Of a stretch of DNA of 37,124 nucleotides, positions 18,351 to 27,575 are shown one piece after another. Source of the stretch: an uncultured Bacteroidales bacterium. GTDB taxonomy: Bacteria > Bacteroidota > Bacteroidia > Bacteroidales > P3. Numbering within the stretch: the first letter of the stretch is position 1; each line of letters begins with the position of its first letter. Location: positions 1 through 37,124 of the forward strand of contig ONJQ01000025.1 of NCBI GenBank assembly GCA_900318175.1. The letters are read 5' to 3'. The position numbers were made by a program, and so were the translations under genes. The notes under the pieces are model-generated. The model was given only the letters and a program-made list of their open reading frames with translations. It did no database searches and had not been told where the DNA came from.

Positions 18351-18802
18351 AAAAGATACTGTTATTTCTTTTTGCAGCAGCCACAAGCGCTGTGGCCTGG
18401 AGCCAAGTGCAACCAGACTATATCCCAGAGCAATTGGGTCGCGATGCCCACCATATTATTCAGTCGTTGGGAGCATTTGTGGGCAACGAAAGGGCCGAAA
18501 GCCAGTCGTTTGACATCACCTATATGCCAGCAGGCAACAATGTTGAAGGTGTGATGATTATCAACACCGCAGACTACCGCTGCACCTTCAAGCTCGATGC
18601 ACAATACGACATCTGCTACGAGTTGACCATCGATATCCGCTCGCAGGAGTTCTTGGATCAGTTCTACAATCTCTTCTCCGTCTACCGCACAGAAAACAAA
18701 GAAGACCACAGAGTTATGAGTTTTGGCAACGAAAAACTGCGCATCAGCGAAAACCCATCGACAACCTCGCGTTACAGAAGTTTCAAGTTTACAATCGAGT
18801 AG
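18347..18802 (+). CDS. Small secreted protein of unknown function
   Basis: I do not recognise this 151-aa protein. It has a signal peptide (MKKILLFLFAAATSAVAWSQ) and a mature part of about 130 residues with mixed alpha/beta character and no cysteine pair pattern or lipobox. Segments such as EGVMIINTADYRCTFKLDAQYDICYELTIDI suggest a small periplasmic beta-rich domain. The C-terminus (STTSRYRSFKFTIE) is too short to be a T9SS domain. The start codon overlaps the phosphorylase stop, so the two are translationally coupled. The coding pattern matches the host genes, so it is a genuine but uncharacterised gene. Confidence 0.75.
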   Translation: MKKILLFLFAAATSAVAWSQVQPDYIPEQLGRDAHHIIQSLGAFVGNERAESQSFDITYMPAGNNVEGVMIINTADYRCTFKLDAQYDICYELTIDIRSQEFLDQFYNLFSVYRTENKEDHRVMSFGNEKLRISENPSTTSRYRSFKFTIE

Positions 18803-19151
18803 TTTCCAATGCCACGTATCAATCCTTCATTCCAAAAAGATAGAAAGTTCATGCATTAGCTGCACATTAAGAACAAGAGCATGAAGAGTAAAAACAATTT
18901 AAACTATTATTATTCAAGCAGATATTAGAATTCACCAAGTATTTGCAACGCAAAATAGTCGAAAAAAGGAGAAATTGGACTTTCAATAAGGTATTTTTGT
19001 AGAGTTACAAGCCATAAGAGAAAGAAAAAAATTATCAACAAAATAAAAAAAATTCCACTATAACAATCTATAAAACAACAACATATTTGGTTGTTAAAAA
19101 AAATCAATCTAAAGAAAGAGAAAAAAGTAATAGTATGTGGATTTTTTTTAG
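18803..19151 (+). other. AT-rich intergenic region before the peptide/fimbrillin operon
   Basis: This stretch of about 350 nt is strongly AT-rich with many A-runs and no credible reading frame on either strand. No clear terminator hairpin follows the upstream gene. It probably holds upstream promoter DNA for the box at 19152. Confidence 0.5.
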
Positions 19152-19159
19152 TACTTTTG
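19152..19159 (+). promoter_or_regulatory. TAnnTTTG promoter box for the peptide/fimbrillin-like operon
   Basis: TACTTTTG at 19152-19159 fits TAnnTTTG, with TTTTTTTA directly upstream. No clear TTG was found at -33. The leader to the ATG at 19263 would be about 100 nt. Confidence 0.55.
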
Positions 19160-19262
19160 CACCGTCGAATAATGCCGAAGTGTGGGTTAAGGGGTTCTGC
19201 CCGCATAAGGCTATTAAAAGGTATAAATAGAACCCAAATTAAATTTATACACAACAACAAAA

Positions 19263-19424
19263 ATGAAAGAAAATTTGAAGAAGGAGTACGACACTCCAAT
19301 GGTAGAAGTGCTGCGGGCACGTGTCGAAAAAGGTTTCCAGGCCAGCGGTGAATTGCTTCCCACCGGCACCAACGAGAACCTTGTTAGTAGCGGCGAGTCC
19401 CATGACGGCAGCGACTTCGATTAA
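19263..19424 (+). CDS. 53-residue peptide upstream of a fimbrillin-like gene
   Basis: This short frame begins MKENLKKEYDTPMVEVLRAR and ends GESHDGSDFD before TAA. It has a basic amphipathic N-terminus, the core YDTPMVEVL...EKGFQASG, and a Ser/Gly/Asp-rich acidic tail. There is no signal peptide or membrane segment. From memory, short Bacteroidales proteins with a TPxxEVxxxxxExGhxxS pattern and a Ser/Asp-rich end are common next to surface-protein genes but have no established function. It sits about 100 nt after a TAnnTTTG box and 40 nt before the fimbrillin-like lipoprotein gene, so the two are probably cotranscribed. Its codon choice matches neighbouring genes. A leader peptide, chaperone or secreted signal are all possible; none is shown. 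Confidence 0.7.
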   Translation: MKENLKKEYDTPMVEVLRARVEKGFQASGELLPTGTNENLVSSGESHDGSDFD

Positions 19425-19464
19425 TCAACAACATTAAAATCAATAAAAAATTTTCAAAACTAAA

Positions 19465-20268
19465 ATGAAAAAGACTTTATTGTCAATTTTCTCTATTGTC
19501 ACCCTCGTCATGGGTGTTTCTTCTTGCAACAAAGATGCAAAAGAAGAGAATATTGGTTTCACTGCTTCCATGGAAGCTTGCGTCGACCAAGAGTCGAAGA
19601 CCGTTCTTGACGGTGTTCATGTGAACTGGGTCGCCAACGATCAGATTATCATCTACGGTTCTGAAGGCTCTGGCATTTTCACCGCTGTTCCTCACACCGA
19701 CAATCCAACCATCGCCGACCTGACCAACGGTACTGCCAACCCCGGCTCTGCTAAGTATTACGCTTTCTATCCTGTGGAAATTGCTCGTGGTCCTCGTCAG
19801 TTCACCCAGAACGCTGTCCAGACTTCTGAAGACGGTTCTCTGACTGAGTTCCCCATGTATGCTGAGTCCGACGAAAGGAATATTGCTTTCAAGAACATCT
19901 TTGGTGCTCTGAAAATCAACCTTCAGTCCGCCAATCTTCCTGCTGTGAAGGCTATTGAGATTACCGTTAGCGAAGACATTCGCAATAAAGACCTCAATGG
20001 TGACTACACCATCAGACAGTACGGTGTTTCTCCCACCATCCGTTTGGATGCCAACGGCTCTAAAACCACTCGTTTAGAGATGACCACTGCTCAGGATATC
20101 ACCAACGGTCACGATTTCTATATCGCTATGCCTCACGGCAGCTACGTTGGTCTTCAGATTCGCGTCTATGACGAGATGGACAACCTGATTGCCACCAAGA
20201 CCCTTAAGGCTGACAGATCCCTCTACATTGGTCGTAGCCAAGTTACCAACATCAACCTCAGCCTCTAA
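19465..20268 (+). CDS. Fimbrillin-like lipoprotein (Mfa-like family)
   Basis: This 267-aa protein has a lipoprotein signal with C21 after LVMGVSS, so it is lipidated and exported. The mature part resembles fimbrillin/Mfa_like_1 proteins: ESKTVLDGVHVNWVANDQII early on, a YYAFYPVE strand, NIAFKNIFGALKINL in the middle, and a SQVTNINLSL C-terminal strand. In fimbrillins the lipidated precursor is cleaved after an arginine and polymerises by strand exchange. I could not assign the cleavage site with confidence, so it may be a fimbrial subunit, tip protein or free surface lipoprotein. It lies 40 nt after the 53-residue peptide gene and is followed by a strong terminator. No other fimbrial genes are adjacent. 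Confidence 0.8.
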   Translation: MKKTLLSIFSIVTLVMGVSSCNKDAKEENIGFTASMEACVDQESKTVLDGVHVNWVANDQIIIYGSEGSGIFTAVPHTDNPTIADLTNGTANPGSAKYYAFYPVEIARGPRQFTQNAVQTSEDGSLTEFPMYAESDERNIAFKNIFGALKINLQSANLPAVKAIEITVSEDIRNKDLNGDYTIRQYGVSPTIRLDANGSKTTRLEMTTAQDITNGHDFYIAMPHGSYVGLQIRVYDEMDNLIATKTLKADRSLYIGRSQVTNINLSL

Positions 20269-20360
20269 TCAGTGCTGATCGTTGACAACACTTCTCTCTG
20301 CAGAAACAGGGAAAAAAAGCACTACACTGAAATTTATTTCAGAAGTGCTCTTTAACAATA

Positions 20361-20392
20361 AAAAGGGATGGCCGACAAGCCATCCTTTTTTT
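20361..20392 (+). terminator. Intrinsic terminator after the fimbrillin-like gene
   Basis: GGATGGC (20366-20372) pairs with GCCATCC (20379-20385) around CGACAA. The stem extends through a G-T pair and A-T pairs into a run of seven T residues. It lies about 90 nt after the stop codon and just before the helicase gene. Confidence 0.9.
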
Positions 20393-20417
20393 ATTTAGAT
20401 GAAGGTTCCTTCACGCC

Positions 20418-23400
20418 ATGATAGTATTTATCGATACCGAAGTAAGTGTCCACAGCCAAAAAGTCACTGACATTGGGGCCATCCGCGAAGATGGTGCCAT
20501 TCTGCACACCCATTCGATTCTCGAATTCAACGAGTTCATTGGGGGTTGCTCCGTCCTTTGTGGCCACAACATCATCCGGCACGACCTGAAGTACCTTACC
20601 ATGTCGGACAAAGAAGGCATCCTTCATCTCGAACGCTACACCGTTATCGACACCCTGTGTCTCTCCCCGCTTCTTTTTCCAAAAAAGCCATACCATCGTC
20701 TTTTGAAGGACGATAAGCTCCAATCCGAGGAAATCAACAACCCCGTCAACGATGCCCAAAAGGCTCGTGACCTCTATTACGATGAAGTGGCTGCATGGAA
20801 TCTTCTTTCACCTCTGCGGCAAACACTCTTCTACTGCCTGTTGCGCTCCGCTGAAAAGTTCAGCGGATTCTTCCGTCACCTTGGGATAAACGCCCCCTGC
20901 GCAGACCTGCAAGCCCTGATCCGTTCCGAATACCAAGGCCGCATCTGTGCCAATGCCAACATTGCCGCCGTGGCAAGCCACTATCCACATGAGTTAGCCT
21001 ATTCCCTCGCCGTCATCGGAGCCGACGACCTCCAGTCCCTCACCCCCGCATGGGTGATGCGCAACTACCCCAAAGTGGCCAACGTGATGAACCTGTTGCG
21101 GAACACCCCTTGTGGACAATGCGACTACTGCCGCCAAAGCCTGGACGCTCATCGTGGGTTGAAGGAATTCTTTGGCTATGAAGAATTTCGCATCTTCGAC
21201 GGTGTTCCCATGCAGCAACAAGCCGTCGAGGCTGCCATCCGTGGCGAATCACTGCTGACCATCTTCCCCACAGGCGGGGGAAAATCCCTCACCTTCCAAC
21301 TCCCTGCCCTCATGGCCGGGCGCAACATCCACGGACTCACCGTCGTCATCTCCCCCCTCCAGTCCCTCATGAAGGACCAGGTAGACAACCTCAACGAGCG
21401 TGGCATCAGCGATGCTGTCACCATCAACGGCCTACTGGACCCCATCGAACGCGCCTCCGCCCTCGCACAAGTGGCTGACGGAACGGCCAATCTGCTTTAT
21501 ATTGCGCCGGAGATGCTCCGTTCCAAAACCATCGAACGGCTGCTTATGGGCCGCACCATTGCCCGCTTTGTCATAGACGAGGCCCACTGCTTCTCAGCCT
21601 GGGGGCACGATTTCCGTGTGGACTACCTCTACATCGGCGACTTCATCCGCCAGCTCCAGGAGCGGAAACAGCAACGCTCGCCCATTGCCGTCTCCTGTTT
21701 CACTGCCACGGCCAAACAGAAAGTCATCTCCGACATCTGCGACTATTTCAAGCTGAAACTAAACCTTGACCTCAAGGTATTTGCCGCCAATTCCGCACGG
21801 AAAAACCTGCGCTACTCCGTCATCCATGCCGACACTCCCGACCAGAAATACAACCTCCTCCGCAACCTTATTCTGGAACACCGCTGCCCCACCATCGTCT
21901 ATGTGTCGCGCACCAAGCGCACCCACCTGTTAGCCGGGCGGCTGCGTGCCGACGGTTTCGCGGCGCTCCCCTTCAACGGCAAGATGGACCCCGCCGTCAA
22001 AGTACAGAACCAAAACTCTTTCATGAGTGGTGAGACACAGGTGATAGTCGCCACCTCGGCCTTCGGCATGGGTGTGGACAAAAAGGATGTAGGCCTCGTG
22101 GTCCACTTCGACATCAGCGACTCGTTAGAGAACTACATCCAGGAGGCCGGACGCGCGGGCCGCGACCCGAATATGGAGGCCGCCTGCTATGTGCTATTCA
22201 ACGACGACGACCTCGACAAGCATTTCATCCTCCTCAACCAGACCAAACTGAGCATCAGCGAAATCCAGCAAGTGTGGAAAGCCCTCAAAGCGCTCACCCC
22301 CACCCGCCCCCAAATCAGCTGTTCCCCGCTCGAAATTGCCCGCCAAGCAGGCTGGAATGACGAAGTGACCGACATCGAAACGCGTGTCAAGGCGGCCCTC
22401 GCCGCGCTCGAAGAGGCGGGCTACATACAGCGCGGCAGCAACACCCCGCACATCTTCGCCACCGGCATCACCGTCCCCAATATGGACGAGGCGCGTCGGC
22501 GTCTCACCCTCTCCCCCCTTTTCGACAGCACCACCCGCGAGGAGGCCGCCCGCATCATCCGCTCCCTCATCAGCGCCCGCGCCACGGCGGAGAACTCCTC
22601 CGAGGCCGAAAGTCGCATTGACTATCTGGCCGACATCTTAGGCATGACCAAAGAGACCGTCATCCGCAACGTCAACCTCATGCGGCAGGAAGGCCTCCTG
22701 GCCGACACCCGCGACATGCAGGCATGGATTGAACGCTCCAACCTTGCCAAAAACCTTGCCAACACCCTCCAACTTGAGCAATTCCTCCTCTCGCTCCTCA
22801 CCACTGACACCGCCACCCTCAACTACAAGCGCCTCAACCAAGAGGCACAATCCGCCGGCATCCCCGCCAGCACCGTCCGCCGCATCAAGACCATCATCTA
22901 CTTCCTTGCACTGAAAGGCTATGTCCGCAAAGAGGAGCATACCGCCCATGACAGCCTGAGCATCCACCTGCAAACCAATCCTGAGCTGACCCTCCGCCGC
23001 TTCAACCGTCGGGCGGAACTATGCCGCTTTGTTGTGTATGAACTCACGGCGCAACACCGCCAAGCCCAGACCCAGACACCCCAGTCCGCCAGCGATACCG
23101 AGGCCGCCGCCCAGTCACACCTTGTCAACTTCTCCCTTGTCGACCTCCTGCACCGTTTCGAGACATCCCATCTTGCCTTCGGCCAGGACGACCGGCCCAC
23201 GCTTGCCGACCTTGAGGAGTGCCTGCTCTACCTCTCCAAAACCGAGCTGCTGAAGATAGAAGGCGGCTTCCTTGTCATCTACAACACCCTGCAGCTCAAC
23301 CGCCTCGTCGACCGCCGGGCCCGCTACGGCAAGGAGCAATACCGTATGCTCGACGAGTTCTACAAGCAACGCATCCGCCAGATACACATCGTTGGCGAAT

Positions 23401-25211
23401 ATGCCAACCTCATGGTGCGCGACTACGACGCTGCCCTCCAGTTTGTCAGCGACTATTTCACCCTCGACTATCGCAAGTTCATCAACAAATACTTCAAGGG
23501 CGAGCGTTCATCAGAAATCAGCAAGAACATCACCCCCACAAAATACCATCAGCTCTTCGGCCAACTCTCCGAGTGTCAGCTACAAATCATCAACGACAAG
23601 CAATCTCGTTACATCGTTGTGGCCGCCGGCCCCGGCAGTGGCAAGACCCGTGTCCTGGTCCACAAACTGGCCTCCCTCCTGCTGCTCGAAGACGTCAAAC
23701 ACGAGCAGCTGCTCATGCTCACCTTCTCCCGCTCTGCGGCCACGGAGTTCAAGCAGCGTCTGGTCCAGCTGGTGGGCCATGCAGCCCATTTTGTCGACAT
23801 CAAGACCTTCCATTCCTTCAGCTTCGACCTTGTAGGCAAGGAGGGCAACCTCGAAGAGGCCGGCAACATCGTGGGGCTGGCTGCGGACATGATAGAGCGC
23901 GGCGAGGTGGAAGAAGCCAAGATAGCCAAGAGTGTCCTGGTCATCGACGAGGCCCAGGACATGGCATCCGACGACTTCCGGCTGGTCACCGCCCTGGCAC
24001 GCCGCAACGAGGAGATGCGCCTCATCGCCGTCGGCGACGACGACCAGAACATCTACGCCTTCCGCGGCTCCGACTCCGCCCACCTCCGCTCCCTCGTCAC
24101 CGACCACCAGGCCACCCTCTACCAGATGACCACCAACTACCGCAGTGCCTCATCCATCGTCGCCCTCTCCAACCGCTTTGCCACCCTCCTTGCTGACCGC
24201 ATGAAGACGGACCCCTGCCAACCCGCCCGCAGCGAGCAGGGCACCGTGCAGCTCTTCCTCCACGCCACGTCCGACCTCGTCACCCCCGTCGTCGACCATC
24301 TGGCCTCACTCACCCTTTCGGGCAGCACCTGCCTCCTCACCACCACCAACCTCCAGGCCCTCCAAGCCACCTACATGCTCAATCAGCGCGGACTGCGGGC
24401 CAAGCTCATCCAGAACCTCTCGGGTTTCCATTTCTCCCAACTGGCCGAAGTGCGCTATTTTCTCAAACAGCTGGTCCCCGACACGGACAGCACCATCCCG
24501 CGCCACATCTGGGACCAAGCCAAACAGCGCACCCTGCAAACCTACGCCACCAGCAGCCTGTGCGAACTGATGCAGACCTTCTTCGCCGACTACGAGTCCA
24601 CCCACAACGCCCTCTACCTCAGCGACCTGACCGAGTACCTTCTGGAATCCAACATCGAAGACTTCTTCCATGCCCCCAGCGGCACCATCACCGTCTCCAC
24701 CATCCACAAGGCCAAAGGCCGCGAGTACAACAATGTCTTCCTCCTTGCCGCCGGCCTTGGCACCTCCACCCCGCAGGACCTCCGCGCCCTCTACGTGGCC
24801 ATCACGCGCGCCAAAAACGCCCTCTACGTCCACACGGACAACCCCGTCTTCGCCACCGTTGCCAAGGTGCAACGGGTTCCCGCCGCGCCCACTGCGCCAC
24901 AACCCCTCTGCATCCCCCTGGGCCACCGCGACGTATATCTCGACTTTTTCAAGGACAAGAAGTCCCTCATCCTGCGGCTGCGCAGCGGCCAGCCCCTCAG
25001 CTATCGCAACGGCTACCTCTACACCTCAAAGGGCGAAGGGGTTGCCGCCCTCTCCAACGCCATGCTGGCGCAGGTGAACGCCCTCCTGGCCAAGGGCTAC
25101 AGCGTCGCCCGCGCCGAGGTCAGTTTCATCGTGGCCTGGAGCCCTAAGGACGACGACCAGGAATACGCCGTCTGCCTGGCCGACCTCTTCCTCACCTTCA
25201 GCCCCCGTTAA
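20418..25211 (+). CDS. Exonuclease-like / RecQ helicase / UvrD-Rep helicase fusion protein
   Basis: One 1597-residue protein holds three nucleic-acid engines. Residues 1-125 resemble a DEDD 3'-5' exonuclease: D6 and E8 (FIDTEVS), D56 (HNIIRHDLKYL), D112 (NPVNDAQKARDL). A cysteine cluster CGQCDYC lies at 232-238. The RecQ-type SF2 core follows: Walker A PTGGGKS (284-290), DEAH 387-390, and motif VI QEAGRAGRD near 575, then winged-helix-like segments. The C-terminal SF1 (UvrD/Rep) core has Walker A AAGPGSGKT near 1070, VIDEAQD near 1175, GDDDQNIYAFRG near 1205, STIHKAKGREYNNV near 1427 and VAITRAKNAL near 1459. An in-frame TGA at about 20400 limits the start to ATG 20418 or later. DNA repair or recombination processing is the likely role. 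It lies 26 nt after a terminator with no visible promoter box, which is odd. Confidence 0.9.
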   Translation: MIVFIDTEVSVHSQKVTDIGAIREDGAILHTHSILEFNEFIGGCSVLCGHNIIRHDLKYLTMSDKEGILHLERYTVIDTLCLSPLLFPKKPYHRLLKDDKLQSEEINNPVNDAQKARDLYYDEVAAWNLLSPLRQTLFYCLLRSAEKFSGFFRHLGINAPCADLQALIRSEYQGRICANANIAAVASHYPHELAYSLAVIGADDLQSLTPAWVMRNYPKVANVMNLLRNTPCGQCDYCRQSLDAHRGLKEFFGYEEFRIFDGVPMQQQAVEAAIRGESLLTIFPTGGGKSLTFQLPALMAGRNIHGLTVVISPLQSLMKDQVDNLNERGISDAVTINGLLDPIERASALAQVADGTANLLYIAPEMLRSKTIERLLMGRTIARFVIDEAHCFSAWGHDFRVDYLYIGDFIRQLQERKQQRSPIAVSCFTATAKQKVISDICDYFKLKLNLDLKVFAANSARKNLRYSVIHADTPDQKYNLLRNLILEHRCPTIVYVSRTKRTHLLAGRLRADGFAALPFNGKMDPAVKVQNQNSFMSGETQVIVATSAFGMGVDKKDVGLVVHFDISDSLENYIQEAGRAGRDPNMEAACYVLFNDDDLDKHFILLNQTKLSISEIQQVWKALKALTPTRPQISCSPLEIARQAGWNDEVTDIETRVKAALAALEEAGYIQRGSNTPHIFATGITVPNMDEARRRLTLSPLFDSTTREEAARIIRSLISARATAENSSEAESRIDYLADILGMTKETVIRNVNLMRQEGLLADTRDMQAWIERSNLAKNLANTLQLEQFLLSLLTTDTATLNYKRLNQEAQSAGIPASTVRRIKTIIYFLALKGYVRKEEHTAHDSLSIHLQTNPELTLRRFNRRAELCRFVVYELTAQHRQAQTQTPQSASDTEAAAQSHLVNFSLVDLLHRFETSHLAFGQDDRPTLADLEECLLYLSKTELLKIEGGFLVIYNTLQLNRLVDRRARYGKEQYRMLDEFYKQRIRQIHIVGEYANLMVRDYDAALQFVSDYFTLDYRKFINKYFKGERSSEISKNITPTKYHQLFGQLSECQLQIINDKQSRYIVVAAGPGSGKTRVLVHKLASLLLLEDVKHEQLLMLTFSRSAATEFKQRLVQLVGHAAHFVDIKTFHSFSFDLVGKEGNLEEAGNIVGLAADMIERGEVEEAKIAKSVLVIDEAQDMASDDFRLVTALARRNEEMRLIAVGDDDQNIYAFRGSDSAHLRSLVTDHQATLYQMTTNYRSASSIVALSNRFATLLADRMKTDPCQPARSEQGTVQLFLHATSDLVTPVVDHLASLTLSGSTCLLTTTNLQALQATYMLNQRGLRAKLIQNLSGFHFSQLAEVRYFLKQLVPDTDSTIPRHIWDQAKQRTLQTYATSSLCELMQTFFADYESTHNALYLSDLTEYLLESNIEDFFHAPSGTITVSTIHKAKGREYNNVFLLAAGLGTSTPQDLRALYVAITRAKNALYVHTDNPVFATVAKVQRVPAAPTAPQPLCIPLGHRDVYLDFFKDKKSLILRLRSGQPLSYRNGYLYTSKGEGVAALSNAMLAQVNALLAKGYSVARAEVSFIVAWSPKDDDQEYAVCLADLFLTFSPR

Positions 25212-25281
25212 GCCATTTCCGCAACGCCGACTGCCCCAGCCAGCCCACGTCTTGCCCCATTCCACCTCCGCTCTGCCGGTG

Positions 25282-25342
25282 CCCGTTCAACGCTCCTTCT
25301 ATATTGATTCAATATTGAACGAGCGTTGAATGGGCGTTTTTC
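25282..25342 (+). terminator. Long stem-loop terminator after the helicase fusion
   Basis: A 15-nt arm (25282-25296, GCCCGTTCAACGCTC) pairs with 25322-25336 with one G-T pair and is followed by GTTTTT. The 25-nt loop contains a smaller palindrome, ATATTGATTCAATAT. It lies about 70 nt after the stop. Confidence 0.8.
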
Positions 25343-25362
25343 GAGCCTTGAAGGAGACAGCA

Positions 25363-25387
25363 TAATGCTTGTATAATCAGCATTATA
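25363..25387. repeat. Short inverted repeat upstream of typA
   Basis: ATAATGCT (25363-25370) and AGCATTAT (25380-25387) form an 8-bp inverted repeat with a 9-nt spacer, about 110 nt upstream of the typA promoter box. It could be an operator or chance structure. Confidence 0.4.
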
Positions 25388-25499
25388 CAGTACGCCCATA
25401 ATGCCGACATGCCGCCTTTGCATAATCATTTCCACAGGTTTCACAACCGCTTCGCTACTTTATCTGTCATCAAAAAGTCATTATATGCAGATTTTTTCG

Positions 25500-25507
25500 T
25501 ATCTTTG
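25500..25507 (+). promoter_or_regulatory. TAnnTTTG promoter box for typA
   Basis: TATCTTTG at 25500-25507 fits the phylum's -7 element and is preceded by ATTTTTTCG. The typA ATG follows after 27 nt, giving a short leader. No clear TTG was seen at -33. Confidence 0.65.
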
Positions 25508-25534
25508 CAAGTTTTATAAACAATACTACATACG

Positions 25535-27370
25535 ATGCAAATTATTAGAAATATTGCCATTATTGCACACGTCGACCACGGCAAGACCACCCTCGTCGAC
25601 CGCATGCTGCACCAGGCACAGCTGTTTCGTGAAAACCAAGAGACGGGAGAACTCATCCTCGACAACAACGACCTCGAACGCGAACGCGGCATCACCATTC
25701 TCTCCAAGAATGTCTCCATCCGCTACAAAGGCTATAAAATCAACATCATCGACACCCCGGGCCACAGCGACTTCGGCGGCGAAGTGGAGCGTGTGCTGAA
25801 CATGGCGGACGGCGTGCTGCTGGTTGTGGACGCCTTCGAAGGCCCCATGCCCCAGACCCGTTTCGTGCTGCAGAAAGCCATCGAGCTGGGACTGAAGCCC
25901 ATCGTAGTAATCAATAAGGTGGACAAGCCCAACTGCGACCCCGAGCTGACACAGGAAGCCGTCTTCGACCTCATGTTCAACCTCGGCGCCACCAACGACC
26001 AGCTGGACTTCCCCACCGCCTACGGCTCCGCCAAACAGGGCTGGATGGGCCCCGACTGGAAGACCCCGACCGAGGACATCAGCTACCTCATGGACCTCAT
26101 CATCGAGCACATCCCCGCACCGCGCGTCACCGAGGGCAACACGCAGATGATGCTCTCCTCGTTGGACTACAGCAGCTACCTGGGACGTATAGCCGTCGGT
26201 CGCCTCAACCGCGGCACCCTGCAGGCCGGCCAGCCCATCATCCTCGTCAAGCGCGACCAAAGCCAGATTGCCAGCAAGGTGAAGGAGCTCTACACCTTCG
26301 AGGGGCTCGGCAAGGAGCGCACCAAGAACCCCGTCGAGGCCGGCGAAATCTGCGCCGTGCTGCTTGATCTGGACAAGAACGTCCTGTTCGAAATCGGCGA
26401 CACCATCTGCGACAACGAGAACCCCGAGCCGCTGCCTCCCATCAAGGTCGACGAGCCTACAATGAGCATGCTCTTCACCATCAACAACTCGCCCTTCTTC
26501 GGCAAGGAGGGCAAATACGTCACCAGCCGCCACCTGCGCGACCGCCTGTTCAAAGAGCTGGAGAAGAACCTCGCCCTGAGGGTTGAGGAGACCTCCTCGC
26601 CCGATTCGTTGCTCGTCTACGGGCGCGGCATCCTGCACCTCAGCATCCTTATCGAGACCATGCGCCGCGAGGGCTACGAGCTGCAAGTGGGTCAGCCTAA
26701 GGTCATTATCAAAGAGATTGACGGCAAGAAGTGCGAACCCGTCGAGCAACTCACCGTCCTGGTGCCTGAGGAGTTCAGCTCCAAGGTCATCGATGTGGTC
26801 ACCCGCCGCAAGGGCGAGATTGGCACCATCGACACCAAGGGCGACCGCGTGCAGTTGGACTTCATGATCCCCTCCCGCGGCATCATCGGACTTCGTAACA
26901 CGTTGCTTACCGCCACCAACGGCGAGGCCATCATCGCCCACCGTTTCTCCGGTTTCGAACCCTGGAAGGGCGACATGGATGACCACAAGATGGGCGCCCT
27001 CATCGCCAAAGAGACCGGCGAAGCTACAGCATATAGTATCAGCAAGTTGCAGGACCGCGGCCCCTTCTTTATCGAGCCCGGCGACCACGTCTATGCCGGC
27101 CAGGTGATTGGCGAGAGCCTCCGTCCCGGCAACGACATCGTCATCAACGTCGTCACCGCCAAGAACCTCACCAACATGCGCAGCAAGAGTGCGGACGACA
27201 AGAGCACCACCATCCCCCCCATCAAGTTCTCGTTGGAAGAGGCCATGGAATACATCCGCGACGACGAATACCTTGAGATTACCCCCTCCAGCCTACGCAT
27301 CCGCAAGATCATCCTCGACGAGATCGAGCGCAAGCGCGCCCGCATAGCCGCCGGCTACAAGGACGAGTAA
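25535..27370 (+). CDS. typA: Translational GTPase TypA/BipA
   Basis: TypA is a ribosome-binding GTPase of the EF-G/LepA group, involved in 50S assembly and stress adaptation. The 611-aa length is typical. GTPase motifs are G1 AHVDHGKTT (11-19), the switch region ERERGITIL (48-56), G3 DTPGH (73-77) and G4 NKVD (127-130). EF-G-like domains follow, with the family segments [22 protein letters not shown] and [19 protein letters not shown]. The TypA-specific C-terminus includes [18 protein letters not shown] and [11 protein letters not shown]. It starts 27 nt after a TAnnTTTG box and ends just before a 15-bp-stem terminator, so it is a single-gene unit. Confidence 0.97.
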   Translation: MQIIRNIAIIAHVDHGKTTLVDRMLHQAQLFRENQETGELILDNNDLERERGITILSKNVSIRYKGYKINIIDTPGHSDFGGEVERVLNMADGVLLVVDAFEGPMPQTRFVLQKAIELGLKPIVVINKVDKPNCDPELTQEAVFDLMFNLGATNDQLDFPTAYGSAKQGWMGPDWKTPTEDISYLMDLIIEHIPAPRVTEGNTQMMLSSLDYSSYLGRIAVGRLNRGTLQAGQPIILVKRDQSQIASKVKELYTFEGLGKERTKNPVEAGEICAVLLDLDKNVLFEIGDTICDNENPEPLPPIKVDEPTMSMLFTINNSPFFGKEGKYVTSRHLRDRLFKELEKNLALRVEETSSPDSLLVYGRGILHLSILIETMRREGYELQVGQPKVIIKEIDGKKCEPVEQLTVLVPEEFSSKVIDVVTRRKGEIGTIDTKGDRVQLDFMIPSRGIIGLRNTLLTATNGEAIIAHRFSGFEPWKGDMDDHKMGALIAKETGEATAYSISKLQDRGPFFIEPGDHVYAGQVIGESLRPGNDIVINVVTAKNLTNMRSKSADDKSTTIPPIKFSLEEAMEYIRDDEYLEITPSSLRIRKIILDEIERKRARIAAGYKDE

Positions 27371-27377
27371 CCGCGTG

Positions 27378-27413
27378 AATGTGTGAATGCTTGAATGTGT
27401 TAATGTGTTAATC
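27378..27413 (+). repeat. Period-8 tandem array after typA
   Basis: Five diverged copies of an 8-nt unit run in register here: gtgaatgt, gtgaatgc, ttgaatgt, gttaatgt, gttaatca. The last copies double as the left arm of the typA terminator. Confidence 0.6.
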
Positions 27414-27450
27414 AAGTATTGGATTTTACACATTAACACATTTTCTTTTC
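27394..27450 (+). terminator. typA terminator with perfect 15-bp stem
   Basis: AATGTGTTAATGTGT (27394-27408) is the exact reverse complement of 27428-27442, with a 19-nt loop and a following TTCTTTTC tract. The stem is AT-rich but long. Confidence 0.75.
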
Positions 27451-27575
27451 CCCCGCCCAAGTGCAAAAAAGTGTAGCCAAACGAGCAAAATATGTGCTAA
27501 AAAGTGTGCCCGAAACTGCGGATTAAGTGCAAAAAAAATGTGAAGCTACTGCTGTAATACAGAGGGCTTCGAAAA

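Noticed and set aside
19263-19424. RiPP precursor peptide
   Set aside because: No modification enzyme, transporter or clear leader/core boundary is present nearby, so a natural-product role was not proposed.
25526-27088. A long minus-strand open frame of 520 codons
   Set aside because: It is antisense to typA and shows no recognisable domain.
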